Assembly: GCA_930367215.1 (NCBI GenBank)
Contig: OV884056.1
Location: forward strand, 54,064,308 to 54,128,307
DNA: 64,000 bases
Direction: 5' to 3'
DNA from: Pollenia angustigena
Lineage: Eukaryota > Arthropoda > Insecta > Diptera > Polleniidae
Every line of letters starts with the position of its first letter. The first letter of the stretch is position 1. The position numbers were made by a program, and so were the translations under genes. This document shows positions 23,001-33,033 of the stretch, one piece after another. Under the pieces are notes generated by a model, which was given only the letters and a program-made list of their open reading frames with translations, was not told where the DNA came from and did no database searches.

Positions 23001-23388
23001 CAATTATTGAAACAAACTAGCAGTGGTTTTAAGCCATTTCTTTACAATATCAGTTTTAATTTTTGTAAATTAATGAAGAGTTCTAATTATCACACGTCCT
23101 TTGAGAAATATGTATTTGATCAAATACGTCCTTTTAGTAACATTAACACAACATGTCCTTTGAAAATGGTAACTAATTATTATTTATTCCCAAATAAATG
23201 TTAATCTTATTTTTAAATTTCTTTTTATTTTTTCTTAAAAGACTCACATTATAGTGGACAAATTTGGAGTAAGCTCGGAAACGGTGGCATTGCCTTTACC
23301 CTCTGGCACATATCGTGTGCAATTAACTATAATTGTTTATAACTTGCCCAGAGTTTTTTTACAAATAAATTTAATCAAAGAGGAATAA
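20038..23388 (+). CDS. DUF1091 (DM8) family secreted protein
   Basis: Four exons with phase-0 junctions: 20038-20097, 20180-20341, 22992-23168, 23242-23388; total 181 aa, the usual family length. Exon 1 is a signal peptide (basic start, then MLLLCFIILY). Exon 2 gives NFKCENL ... CRLRAVKRNY and LALYKLPITNIT; exon 3 GFKPFLYNISFNFCKLMKSS, FSNINTTCPLKM; exon 4 VDKFGVSSETVALPLPSGTY, the conserved carboxy block. The family is expanded in flies, secreted and of mostly unknown role; some members are proposed to act in chemosensation. Intron 2 is 2650 bp and contains two family B repeats and a mariner relic; the other introns are 82 and 73 bp. A polyadenylation signal lies at 23419-23424. Upstream, 19804-20037 shows nothing notable. 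Expression is not shown, but the frame is intact throughout. Confidence 0.9.
20525..20880 (+). repeat. Family B dispersed repeat, left part only
   Basis: Starts ACAAGTAAGAAAGTATAGTT and has GGACCCGCCAAAACAAAATT, matching 29660-29800 in the same orientation; the right half with the hairpin end is missing. It lies in intron 2 of the DUF1091 gene. Confidence 0.6.
20935..21385 (-). pseudogene. Decayed DD41D mariner-like transposase
   Basis: The minus strand carries, in shifting frames with stops, recognisable pieces in the family order: STMTRRNQQL, ANKVQLTQELKPTDYF, then after a large deletion KPRTIQLST and VMENMDHRIEVYQRR. The last piece matches VIENLDHRMEVCRR in the better copy at 7351-8062. 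None of the three catalytic aspartate motifs remains, so it is inactive. Confidence 0.7.
22000..22150 (-). other. Coding-like fragment, unrecognised
   Basis: The minus strand gives a 33-residue stretch ending at a stop (contains ADIPYEHLLEYIKFEDPPLR and DPEILSAS) and, one frame over, NVYRRATVNNLDDIIMTVT. The composition is protein-like and unlike the surrounding AT-rich DNA. It may be a relic of a transposon or retrocopied gene. I cannot name the family. Confidence 0.35.
22436..22955 (-). repeat. Family B dispersed repeat, complete
   Basis: Reverse copy of the unit at 55313-55878: GAGAGGGTATTATG hairpin arm at left, TATAGTATACTGATGAAA, TCCGTCCGTCTATGTCTGTC, then ATCGGTCTATAATTG, ending at GACTATACTTTCTTACTTGT. 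It lies in intron 2 of the DUF1091 gene, 36 bp before exon 3. Confidence 0.7.
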
Positions 23389-23424
23389 AAAATGTATTTA
23401 AAGTTGAAACGGAATTAAAATAAA

Positions 23425-24232
23425 TTCATATATCGCTCATTTGCTGCAACGTCGTCATTACTCAAAAAATAAAATTTTGGAGTCAGTGATGTAGAATTTT
23501 TAGCTACATACATACATATGTTTTTCTTTATATTCTGTATAAAATTCATCGTTAAATCTTTCAAATAACAAATGCATATTTTATTTATTTACTTATTATA
23601 ATTTTTATTATTTTTTTTGCCAAGTGTAGAAATCACTTCAAATGCAAAAACAGTTCTCAACATCAGTGTTACCGTCAGATATTTTAAGAAAGTACCAAAA
23701 AAAGGGGATTTCTGCAAAAAAAGTTGCACCAAAAAGAGGATTTAAAAAAAAAATGGGCACATCTTTTAAAATTAAAATAAGTACAGCACATTATGTATTT
23801 TTGACTTTTTTTTCTATTATTATAATTTTAAATGGTATAAAAACATTACAAAAAACATTGTATGTATATTAATTATATACACTAAAAACAATTGATCGTT
23901 TTACAATAGACATACATACTTACTTACAAATAGCTCATTTGTTGTAAAAACTAAAATAAATATTTTGTAAATATTTCTCTCTAGAAGTAATTTTTATAAA
24001 ATATTAACTTTAATGTTTTGGTAATTCAAAAACGTCTCTGCCAAACATGTGTTTTGGATTATTACATTGTTGCAGCAAATAGAAGATATTTATGTAATGT
24101 GTTTTATATAAACATTTTTTAATATATTTCTTGTACTTTTCCTTCTGAATACATTTTCTTTGATTAATTAAAGACATTGTATTAAAGACATGTCTACCTG
24201 CATTTAAAAACTTTTTACAAATTTATATGCCC
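23425..24232. other. Intergenic, only transposon-like fragments
   Basis: Contains TATCGCTCATTTGCTGCAAC at 23431, a word shared with the palindrome at 49738-49990, and at 23665-23760 a Lys-rich frame that shares TGTTACCGT/AAGTACCAAAAA words with 25740-25895. No gene supported. Confidence 0.4.
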
Positions 24233-24905
24233 ATTCCACCAGATTCTTATGTTTTTTGGAATGCTTTAGCCGAATATGAGCACAGTCACATTTATCAGAT
24301 ACACCAATAACTGTAATTTTGGAAGATGATTTCTACCACAATTAGTAATAAAAACCATAGTTTTATAATTTTATTCTACTGACTGTACTTACAAAAGTTG
24401 TAGGCCAGGCCCACGATGTCGATAAGAACATTTCTTACGTATATTTGTATTGAAAACAAAAACAAATTTTAGTTTTTCTATAAATATGCGAAAGAAATGT
24501 TCTTGTCGACACCGTGGGCCTGGCAGCTAAGCTATAATCGGATAATACCAAGAAATCCTATAGCAAAAAACGAAAATATCACTTTTTTAAATCAAATTTT
24601 TAAACAGTTCCGCACTTTAATACAAATAAATGCATACATGCTACTGAATTAAGGTGCTAGTGTTTTAATTTCTTTTCTAAAGCATATTTAGTTTTTATCC
24701 AATTTCGTCTATTATTGCATAAAATTTTGGTAATCAGGTTTATAGACAAAAACTATAAAACTGGATTTTGTTATTAATTGTGGTAAAAAACATCTTTCGA
24801 AATTGCAATAATTGGTGTACATATCTGATAAATGTGACGTGATGGGAGAAAACTGCGCTCATACGGCTTTAGCATTCCAAAAATATAAGAATCAGTTGGA
24901 ATGGA
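24233..24905. repeat. Inverted-repeat element with an inner palindrome
   Basis: The left arm (ATTCCACCAGATTCTTATG, TTTGGAATGCTTTAGCCG, CACATTTATCAGATA) recurs inverted at 24810-24905. Inside, 24402-24531 is a second palindrome with GGCCAGGCCCACGATGTCGA and its complement at the ends. No frame above 60 codons. Confidence 0.65.
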
Positions 24906-24975
24906 TAAACAAACGTTTTAAATGTCGTCTTGTGTTATTTATTAATGGTCAGTTTCATACAAATTTTGTTTACAA

Positions 24976-25548
24976 TTAATTGTTCTTAAAACGACTTCTA
25001 TACTTTCGGAAAGTGTCTTCACTTGAAACCCAATCTTCAAGGCTAGTATCTAACAAATTTAAAGATGAAAGCATGGATTCGCAAGTATTTACTTTTAACC
25101 TATTTGTTACTTTATTTTTGATTGAAGCTAACTTATTAAAAACAGGCTCAGCAGAAGCACTGTTGTGTGACAATGTAAAAATATGAGAGATCAATTTGAA
25201 CAAGTTTGAATATATGTATATACAGGTATACTCAACAAATCTATTTTTCAATGTTCCAATTTCACCAAAAATCTTCAACATTCGAAATTTTAAATAAGTG
25301 TTCATAATTCAAGTCATTTACTTTACTCTCCAGAAGTTTAAATTCATGTAAAAATGAATCTGGATCAGTTATAATATCTTTAAAATCTGAAACTAATTCG
25401 AAATAGTTTATATCTTCATTAGACACTATAAATAATGGGTCCAAATACTTCAATATATTGAGCTTTTCGTTTTTTATATAAATTTTTGTTATCAATTTTT
25501 TCCACAATTTTTGGTAAAAACAACAGTTTGGCTTCTGCTTCACGAACA

Positions 25549-25597
<49 letters not shown>

Positions 25598-25654
25598 AGA
25601 TATCTTTACCCCCTTATTCATAATAAAAAACAGGTTAATAGAAAGTTTATTCAA
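24976..25654 (-). pseudogene. hAT transposase, carboxy-terminal relic
   Basis: The segment LSHNSASAEPVFNKLASIKN followed by KVTNRLKVNTCESMLS is the hATC dimerisation block of hAT transposases (family form: HSNASVERVFS, then IKTKxRNRL). Upstream the same strand encodes FLHEFKLLESKVNDLNYEHL in a frame offset by one, the two overlapping at 25262-25305, so there is a frameshift near 25270. A long TA microsatellite (25549-25594) interrupts the frame further upstream. The amino-terminal zinc finger and first catalytic residues are absent. Confidence 0.7.
25549..25594. repeat. TA microsatellite
   Basis: About 46 bases of nearly pure TA dinucleotides within the hAT relic. Confidence 0.9.
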
Positions 25655-26182
25655 CCGATTTTCAGCTAACCACGCATGATTTTAATATATTAAAACAGTT
25701 TTACTTATATTAAAGCTGGGATAAAACAGAAAGAAAAAAAGTATCTTTTCCTAACGGAAAAAGTATCAAAAAAGTGGCAAGAACCACAAAAAGTACCACA
25801 TTTGGGTGCATTTTGTAAAAGTGGCCAAATAGTATTCAAGCAGTCGAAAAAGTGGCAAAATGCCACTTTAGTGGCACCAACGGTAACGCTGCTCAACATT
25901 AGGTTCGTTCGAGTACTTTTACAGTAAATGAGTAATTACTGAGTAAACAGAAAAATTTACTCTCAAAAAATGCTCTTGTCCAAAAATGTACGCGAACAGT
26001 AAAAACTTACCTTTAAAATGTTAATGTATAACAAGGTTTTTTTTTTGTTTTTTTATTTTTTTTCATCTACCGTAACAATGGTTCTTCATTTCTCATTTTA
26101 CTTGCTGCAAGTGTCAAAAATTTACTTGCAAGCATATTCTGTTGCAAGTTGAGCTGAAAGTACCAAAAATGTGATGGTGTAA

Positions 26183-26324
26183 GTCCGGGCTCACACTATG
26201 AAAGTTTTTTTTTCAGAAAGTGTAAGTTTATTGGTGAAAGGGGAGAGAATAGCAGCATGTTCTCTCTCTCTCACCCATAAACTCAGACTTTCTGAAAGAA
26301 AACTTTCATAGTGTGAACCCAGAC
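26183..26324. mobile_element. Harbinger-like MITE, TAA target duplication
   Basis: 142-bp palindrome, ends GTCCGGGCTCACACTATGAA and, inverted, GTCTGGGTTCACACTATGAA, flanked by TAA (26180-26182, 26325-26327). Sister of 11021-11162, with the same length and central pyrimidine tract. Confidence 0.82.
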
Positions 26325-26327
26325 TAA

Positions 26328-27420
26328 AGCCTCAGTTAGCCGGGAGTAACAGTAACGTTGCAAATCAGCTGCTTCATTTTGTTGTATGTAAAGCTGGGAT
26401 CACACGATTGCCGCAAATGCGCCAATATGGGACAATTTTGATTGTGCTTTATTGACGCACAATAAAGAAATTGCACCAATCAAATATTCTGAAATCACAC
26501 GATTGCCCTGTTTTATACAAATTAAATTGCCGCTAGTTGGTACAAAGCGAAATGGGTACAATAATTGCCGCAGCACAGTCACACGATTGTTCTTACTTGA
26601 CAACTATGAAAACAGCTGTTGTGGTACCTTTTATACAATTTTTTGTTGAATAGTTTTATTTGAAATATTTTAAGAAAAATGTATGAAATTCCAAAAATGA
26701 ACAGTCTGTTCAACAATTTCGAATGTTAACGTAATAGAAAATTTGTATGAAATAATAAAATTTAAATAATATTATTTAAATATCGGTAACTAAATTCTGA
26801 AACTTTATTAATTTAACTACCGATATCGATTAGTAAAGAAAAATCTCGGATACTTTAACAAATTTTTTATTCTCGTTTTCAAGTTAACAAACATTTTCTT
26901 TAAGAAATATCAACGACAAATATCTGTAAAATAAATAATAATAAGTTTTATTTATTAAAATGCATAATAAATAAATACATATTTATCTTCATTACTTGCT
27001 AAAGGAAACACAAAAACGTAAAATTTATCAAAAAAAAGCCAAAAATTGGCGCGTATTGTGTTGTTTGATTGCCGCACAAGAAGACAATAAATATTGGTGC
27101 ATTTTTGTTATTTTTATTGACGCGCGGTTGCATAGCAAACAGTCACACGATTGCCGTACCAGGGTTGCATTTGATTGGTAAAAGTAAGCACAATATTGTC
27201 CTCGATTGGTACATGAGCCAATTGGTTGTGCAGTCACACGATTGGTGTATTTAAAAGTGTGAAAATTGGTGTATTGCGGCAATCGTGTGATCCCAGCTTA
27301 AAGCAATTAGAACGATTATAGATAGCAGTAAGATGTTACGTCTCAATCTGTAAGAAATAGATTGGTCTTACATTTTTACGGTAAGGTTACTGTTACTGTT
27401 ACTCCCGGCTAACTGAGCCT
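26328..27420. mobile_element. Harbinger-like element, shares a TAA with its left neighbour
   Basis: Ends AGCCTCAGTTAGCCGGGAGT and, inverted, AGGCTCAGTTAGCCGGGAGT; TAA at 26325-26327 and 27421-27423. The left TAA is also the right duplication of the element at 26183-26324, so the two abut. It is interrupted by the element at 26392-27298. The AGGCTCAGTTAG end also occurs at 56130. Confidence 0.8.
26392..27298. mobile_element. Harbinger-like element nested inside the previous one
   Basis: Ends AGCTGGGATCACACGATTGC and its complement are flanked by TAA (26389-26391, 27299-27301). Subterminal CACACGATTG words recur through the first 200 and last 170 bp. The inside contains a second sequence resembling the AATTTCGAATGTTAACG palindrome seen at 29473. 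No transposase frame is left. Confidence 0.8.
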
Positions 27421-27952
27421 TAAGTCAAAAAGTTTGAGTTTATTGAGTTTTTCGAACTTGCATGTGGCAACGGGGGGTAAATTAAAGTAGCTGAAATTAT
27501 TGTTTTTTGTTTTTAAGAAAATTAAATCTAAAAAAAATTCGTGTGTGAACATGTCAGCAACTTTAAAATAAATTGAGAAAAGGTTGCGCAACTAAAATCG
27601 GCCTTAAGTATGCCGTGGTGAGTAGTTCAGGATGGGTACTTGAAAAATGAATTCTAGTTATACAGTATATTTATTCTCAACTTAGCCTAGACACAATCCG
27701 TTTTTATATCACCAACTACTCTTCAATACAACTCTGGTTCTCAGCTGTTTATTTACATCTACGAATTTCTTATATAAAACAAAATTAAGAAAATTCAGAC
27801 AGTTCTTGCAGAATAAAAATAAAACAAGAAGCAAAATATCGTGTTTGTGCGCAACAAAACTTTGTAAAGGAAATATTTTGTAATTTCACAACATTTTTTT
27901 CAATACTATTGAATTTTATACTGAGAAGAAACTCTAAAGAAAATTAACGAAA

Positions 27953-30900
27953 ATGTCTTTGACCAGAGCTTCACGTATATTTCAAAATCAATTAAAACGT
28001 GTGCAAAGTGTTCCAGTCGCTTTTTATCATGAAAATGTAAGTAGTTCTTGCTTTAAATGTTTAAACAACAAAAACCAATCCAGAATCCCCCAGCAAAAGT
28101 TTAAATGATTTTTATAGATAATGAAACGTAATTAAAAAGTTTATTTTTCAAGGTCTTTTTTGCACAAACAATTTTAATTGTACTCACTACCGGGCCGGTA
28201 GAATGAATGAATAAGGGTTTATAATTCTTAAGGAAATTTTTTGTTTGGCATCATGACAAAAAGCGTTTAACAAATTTAAGATTTTCATAAACATTTCGAT
28301 TTAATGACAAATTTTTATTTATTTTGTTTAGTTGATTTATTTAAAACTTTTTAGACTTTGAGGCGTAGGTATAAAAACTTTTAAGTGCATTCATGTATTA
28401 ATTCACCATTTAAATATTTATGCACAAAACAAACTTAAATCAATAGCAAAGCAAATATATACGTACATGTACATACACACATAGTATTGGCTTTTTGCAT
28501 TTGATATTGACAAACATCGTGAAATTGGAAAAAATCTAGTTGTTGAAATAAATTTTCATAATTTTGGCAGATGTAGATTTCAACGAAATTGCATAACCAA
28601 TATCCTAGTGGTATGGCGTATCGCTCTGTACGTGAGCAATTGAATCTCTTTAAGAACTACCACTTGTCACACTACAATCTAACTAACATACTTTGAAGCG
28701 TAACAATTTAAATACGATGATGCTCTACGAGGTGGCGATTGACCTCTCTCTGCATAACCCTTACCTGCCGTAAGGTTTATCTACTTATTCCTACGAGCGT
28801 GCTTAGTACGAAAGTGTTGAAGTTCTACCAAACTCACCACTTATTAGGCAGTCATTTCACTTGGATCTGTTAACTAGGGATCTGTATTAACTCAAACTTT
28901 AACTTAAATATTAAAGGTAAAAACTGCACTTGTTAACAATAGTGTATGAACTCAAAAGTTTTTTTTCAACTTTTTGCCCACTATAAAATATCGTGGTAAT
29001 AAACGGTAGGTTTTAAAATTATTTTTTCTATGCCTTTAATGTAAAATTAAAACTTGTTTTGCTTCTACTGAAAATTGTTAAATTTTGAGATAATACCTTC
29101 ATTATTTTTAAACAAGTGTGATTGATATAAGAAAAAGTATTTGTAAACCCACTGTTTCATTACGAAAAAGTAGACAAAACAGCTCGATATTCTACAGTGG
29201 GTAGATTTGATAGAAATATCATCATATATATGTACATATATGAATATTACGTGCAAATTTTATCCAAAAAGTTAAAAATAAAAATTTTGTGTTAATACCC
29301 TCTTTATGATAAAGTGCTTTTTGTATAATAAAACTATATTATACATATGTATATGTATATTTGTTCCCTTTTTTAAATTTTAATTCACAATTTTTTTTTT
29401 TTAATTTAACTAAACTGTTGAAACAAAAATATTTAATTCATTCAAATAACAATTTAATTATAGAAAATTTACAGCCGGTTTAACGATTTCGAACGTCAAC
29501 GTTCGCATAGAAAAATTATATTTAAAACAAAAACAAAATTCGAAAATTTGTTTTTGTTTTAAATGTAATTTTCTAAGCGAACGTTAACGTTCGAAATCGA
29601 TGAACAGGCCGTTAGTTGATAGAAAAATATTCACTTCATTTTCAAAATAATTTAAAAAGACAAGTAAGAAAGTATAGTCGCTTAAGCCCTACCATATCTT
29701 ACCCTATATTACAGTATGTAAAACAAAATTTCGAGAATTTACTCTGTTTGGGACCCATGGGCAGTTATGCACCCGCCAGAACCAAATTATGTTATGAGCC
29801 TAAGATTCATGTAAAAGTGTTTGTGCCGAGTATTATTTAGATATAGGCCCCTATTACGGTTCTTAATTTGTGTATTATGGTTTACAACTTTGCTATATTG
29901 CGGTGAACGAAAACATAACATAACAAATTACAATTGATCACAACCAGTTGTCTTAATTACAACTCAACTGAGTTGAACCAAAATTTATAAGGAAGTGCAT
30001 AATGGCATTAAAAGTATTTTTTGGTAGATATGGTAAAATATGGACTGATTCTAATACAATTTGGTAATATGATTTAGATTTCATCAAATTATATCTAAAA
30101 TTATGGCCTGTACTTTGCGCACAAGGTTAACATGGACAGCCAACCGGACGGACGGACATCATTAGATCGACTCAGAAAGGGATTCTCAGTTAATCGGTAT
30201 ACTTAAAGGTGGGTCCAGAACTAATATTTTATGGTGTTACAATCATCAGCACAATCTCGCATAATACCCTCCCTCTTTTAAAGTGTGGGAATAAATAGAA
30301 AAACTAATTGATTATAATGGAGAGATTATGAAGAGAGTGTAAACATAACATATTTTTTGCATGTAAAATAATTATATAAAAATGTCTTTAAAAGTAGCTT
30401 AAAAAGAAAATATAAAATTTTCCAGTTTCCAGCACAATTTCCTCAAGTAAAACAGCTGAGATATGCTAAGAAACCATTCTTTTATAAAACATAGGCTTTT
30501 TTATAATAATAAACAATAAAAGTCGATCATTATCAACATTTTATTTTTTCGTCCTGGGGGCAAATTATGGCAGTCGTAATCGAATACTTTTTCGATTCGA
30601 AAGCAATTTTATTTCTAATTCTTTCTGTCCATACTAAACGGATCGAAATTATGTTATAAGTGTTGTAAAGCATTTATTTAAGTGTTCACAACACTGAAAA
30701 AATAATAACGATACGTTCAGTATCGACTAAAATAAAATTGCTTTCGAACCGAAAAAGTATTCGATCATGACTGCCAATATTTGCCACCTGGTAGACCATT
30801 CTGGGGAAATGCCCCTATGTAACTTAAAAATGACGCAACATATTTAAAATTTCGGTTTTTGCAGCTGGATAGCTTTTCTCAATTGTTCTTCAGAATTTCC

Positions 30901-32154
30901 TGGAATGGTCCCACCCTCGTACTGGTATGTGTTTATTCAGCTTTGTTTAGGTATGCAGAGACCTAGATATTAAGCATTACGTTAGGTAACTAAAACGTCT
31001 TTATAACAACCACTTAAATAAAATTGTTAAAATGAAAATTGTGTATGTATTTGGAATTTATGTATAACGTGCATCAATCACAATGGAATCGATTTGAGGT
31101 TAACTCAGTTAACCATTTTCAAGGAAGCTAAAAACTATTAATATTACAGCAATTCGAACATACAAATTAAATCCTACATACATAAAAAGTAGATCTTTTT
31201 TAATAAACTCGCAACATTTGTGAATTATGTAATTAATTACCTTTAAGTATTAATTAGCTTAGGGAATTAAAAAAAAAGCTATTCAAGTATTTTTATATAA
31301 AAAATATTTGCAAATTTACATTCTCAAACACCTCCCTCTTTAATTAATCATCTTAACGACTCTGCTAAAAATATTAAAGTTTTTTTTTTTTTTTTTTTTT
31401 TTTGTTTTATTTTTTGCACTTATTTAAAGTTCCTTATCAGCTGGGGTATTCGAATCAAGCGATAACAATGTTTTTCTTGTCTAATAATGTTCTTAATAAA
31501 GTTGTCTTCAATTATTACTGTGCCAATATGGAAAAGTAGCTTACGTTAATTTTTGCAAATATCCTCAATTTTGTTGAAAAAGTTTTATTCAAGGAATTTT
31601 TGCTTTAAGTCTGTATATTATCGTATAAGTAACAACTTTAATAAAAGCTAAGATTAAAAGTTTAAATAAAATATTAAAGATTTTACAACTCTTTCTTATT
31701 TTTCTAAGCTACTGTTCCATATGACCACAGATTTCTTTACTAAGTACTAAAAACGTTTTCGCGCATTCTATTTTTTTAGGTGGTTGAACACTACGAAAAT
31801 CCACGCAATGTTGGCTCTTTAGATAAAAAAGACCAAACTGTTGGTACCGGTTTGGTTGGTGCACCAGCCTGCGGCGATGTCATGAAATTGCAAATAAAAG
31901 TCGATGAAAACGGCAAAATTATTGATGCCAAATTCAAAACTTTTGGTTGTGGTTCCGCCATAGCAAGCAGTTCATTGGCAACCGAATGGGTTAAGGGAAA
32001 AACTATTGATGAGGCTGGCACATTAAAGAACACTGATATTGCTAAGGAATTACGTTTGCCTCCCGTTAAATTGCATTGCTCTATGTTGGCTGAGGATGCC
32101 ATTAAAGCTGCTTTGGCTGACTATAAAGTAAAGCAACAAAATAAACAAAACTAA
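27953..32154 (+). CDS. IscU: Iron-sulfur cluster assembly scaffold IscU
   Basis: Exon 1 (27953-28036) encodes 28 residues, mostly a basic mitochondrial presequence (SLTRASRIFQNQLKRVQSV) ending YHENV at the splice; exon 2 (31780-32154) encodes the scaffold domain. Total 152 aa, normal for the family. Cluster and catalytic residues are all present: Cys in GAPACGDVMKLQIKV (with its neighbouring Asp), Cys in FKTFGCGSAIASSS, and His-Cys in KLHCSMLAEDA; LPPVK is the site bound by the mitochondrial Hsp70. Known role: receives sulfur from the cysteine desulfurase Nfs1/Isd11 with frataxin and builds the 2Fe-2S cluster in the mitochondrial matrix. The intron is 3743 bp, mostly repeats (29473-29612, 29659-30293, 30297-30840). 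Start context AACGAAAATG. A polyadenylation signal lies at 32189-32194. Confidence 0.97.
29473..29612. repeat. Palindromic MITE-like sequence in the IscU intron
   Basis: ACGATTTCGAACGTCAACGT at the left and, inverted, TCGATTTCGAACGTTAACGT at the right, with TTTAAAACAAAAACAAA arms around the axis at about 29543. Confidence 0.65.
29659..30293 (+). repeat. Family B dispersed repeat, complete, in the IscU intron
   Basis: Starts ACAAGTAAGAAAGTATAGTC, has GGACCCATGGGCAG, CAAGGTTAACATGGACAGCC, CGGACGGACGGACATCATTA, AAGGTGGGTCCAGAACTAAT, and ends with the ATAATACCCTCCC...GTGTGGG hairpin, like 55313-55878. Confidence 0.7.
30297..30840 (+). repeat. Duplicated segment shared with 57068-57372
   Basis: From ATTGATTATAATGGAGAGAT through AACATAACATATTTTTTGC, AAATTTTCCAGTTTCCAGC, to TGGGGAAATGCCC it matches 57068-57372 nearly base for base, apart from a 229-bp insertion here. 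It reads like the 3' end of a gene: TTTTCCAG could be a splice acceptor, followed by 22 codons (FPAQFPQVKQLRYAKKPFFY then KT), a TAG stop and AATAAACAATAAAA. In the 57-kb copy an extra A shifts that frame. The parent gene is not identified. Confidence 0.6.
30558..30786. mobile_element. MITE with 5-bp target duplication CCTGG
   Basis: Palindromic 229-bp element: GGGCAAATTATGGCAGTCGT at left and, inverted, TGGCAAATATTGGCAGTCAT at right, then long arms (TCGAATACTTTTTCG, TTCGAAAGCAATTTTATT). CCTGG flanks both ends (30553-30557, 30787-30791). The paralogous 57-kb copy has one CCTGG and no insert. Confidence 0.75.
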
Positions 32155-32557
32155 ATTGTAATACAAAAGCTGTTGCTATACAGTTGTTAATAAACAATAT
32201 TATGTAGTTTTTAGTCAAAAATATGTAGTTTATGATAACACTTAAAGCCTTTTTTTTTTTTTTTTTTTTGCATTGCTTTCTTGGAAAGTTTTGAAATGGT
32301 ACTATTTAAGTTGAATATACATACATAATGTAAGGAAATCTAAGTAATTGTAAAGTCTGAAATTTAGAACGTAAAATGAATAAAGAACGAAGTCAAATAA
32401 GTGATTTTAAAAAAAATCACTTAATACCGTAATCGCAATGAATTAAGAAATAAATTTTTCAAAATAAATTACACAATGCTTTATTGTTATTAAACAAAAA
32501 TCACAATACCTAGTTTTATTTAAGTTTTCAGTAAACACTTGTTTAATTCATTAATAA

Positions 32558-32898
32558 TTATGACAAACGCACGCTAACATTGCCACCACATTCATCTTTG
32601 GATTTGATCTCGAAAGCTGTAAAAAATTGGTGGTTATTTTTTATTTATTTTTTGTTATAAAAAACTTATAAAACTTACGATCGTCACTGTGCTGACAGTT
32701 GTAATTGCCCATAACACATTCACTGCCAAAAGTAAGAAGACGTTCCTTGCTACCATTTTTAGCTTTGGCACATACTGGCTCATATTTATCTCCACAATTG
32801 CGAGAACAAGCTGGTGCTTCCTTATTTTTAGCGGGATTAGCTAAGACTACAGCGGCAAAACAAACGGCTGCAATTAAAATAAGAAAAGATATATACAT
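32558..32898 (-). CDS. Small secreted Kazal-type protein
   Basis: Two exons, 32898-32679 and 32616-32558, with a 62-base intron (GTAAGT donor, TTTTTTACAG acceptor, phase 1); 92 aa. A signal peptide spans about residues 1-20 (FLILIAAVCFAAVVLA). The mature part has six cysteines in Kazal order: CSRNC, then YEPVC, ECVMGNYNC and, in exon 2, DECGG. Kazal domains inhibit serine proteases by presenting a reactive loop after the second cysteine; here the loop reads CGDKYEPVC. Fly proteins of this size and pattern occur in haemolymph, saliva and reproductive glands; the target is unknown. It is convergent with IscU; the minus-strand AATAAA at 32480-32485 could serve as its polyadenylation signal. Confidence 0.85.
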
Positions 32899-33033
32899 AT
32901 GTATTACAAAAAACTTTCTTCTTAATTTTTATTTCTAATTTTCCGGACTTTTTTAAATTTTCGAAAAATAGGTCGTAAAGTATATTTTGTACTGCTATGT
33001 CATTAGGGTGTCGCATTTTGTTTTTAGTTGGCA

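Noticed and set aside
23642..23872. 76-aa Lys-rich frame as a small gene
   Set aside because: Composition follows A runs, and it shares words with transposon fragments at 25740-25895.
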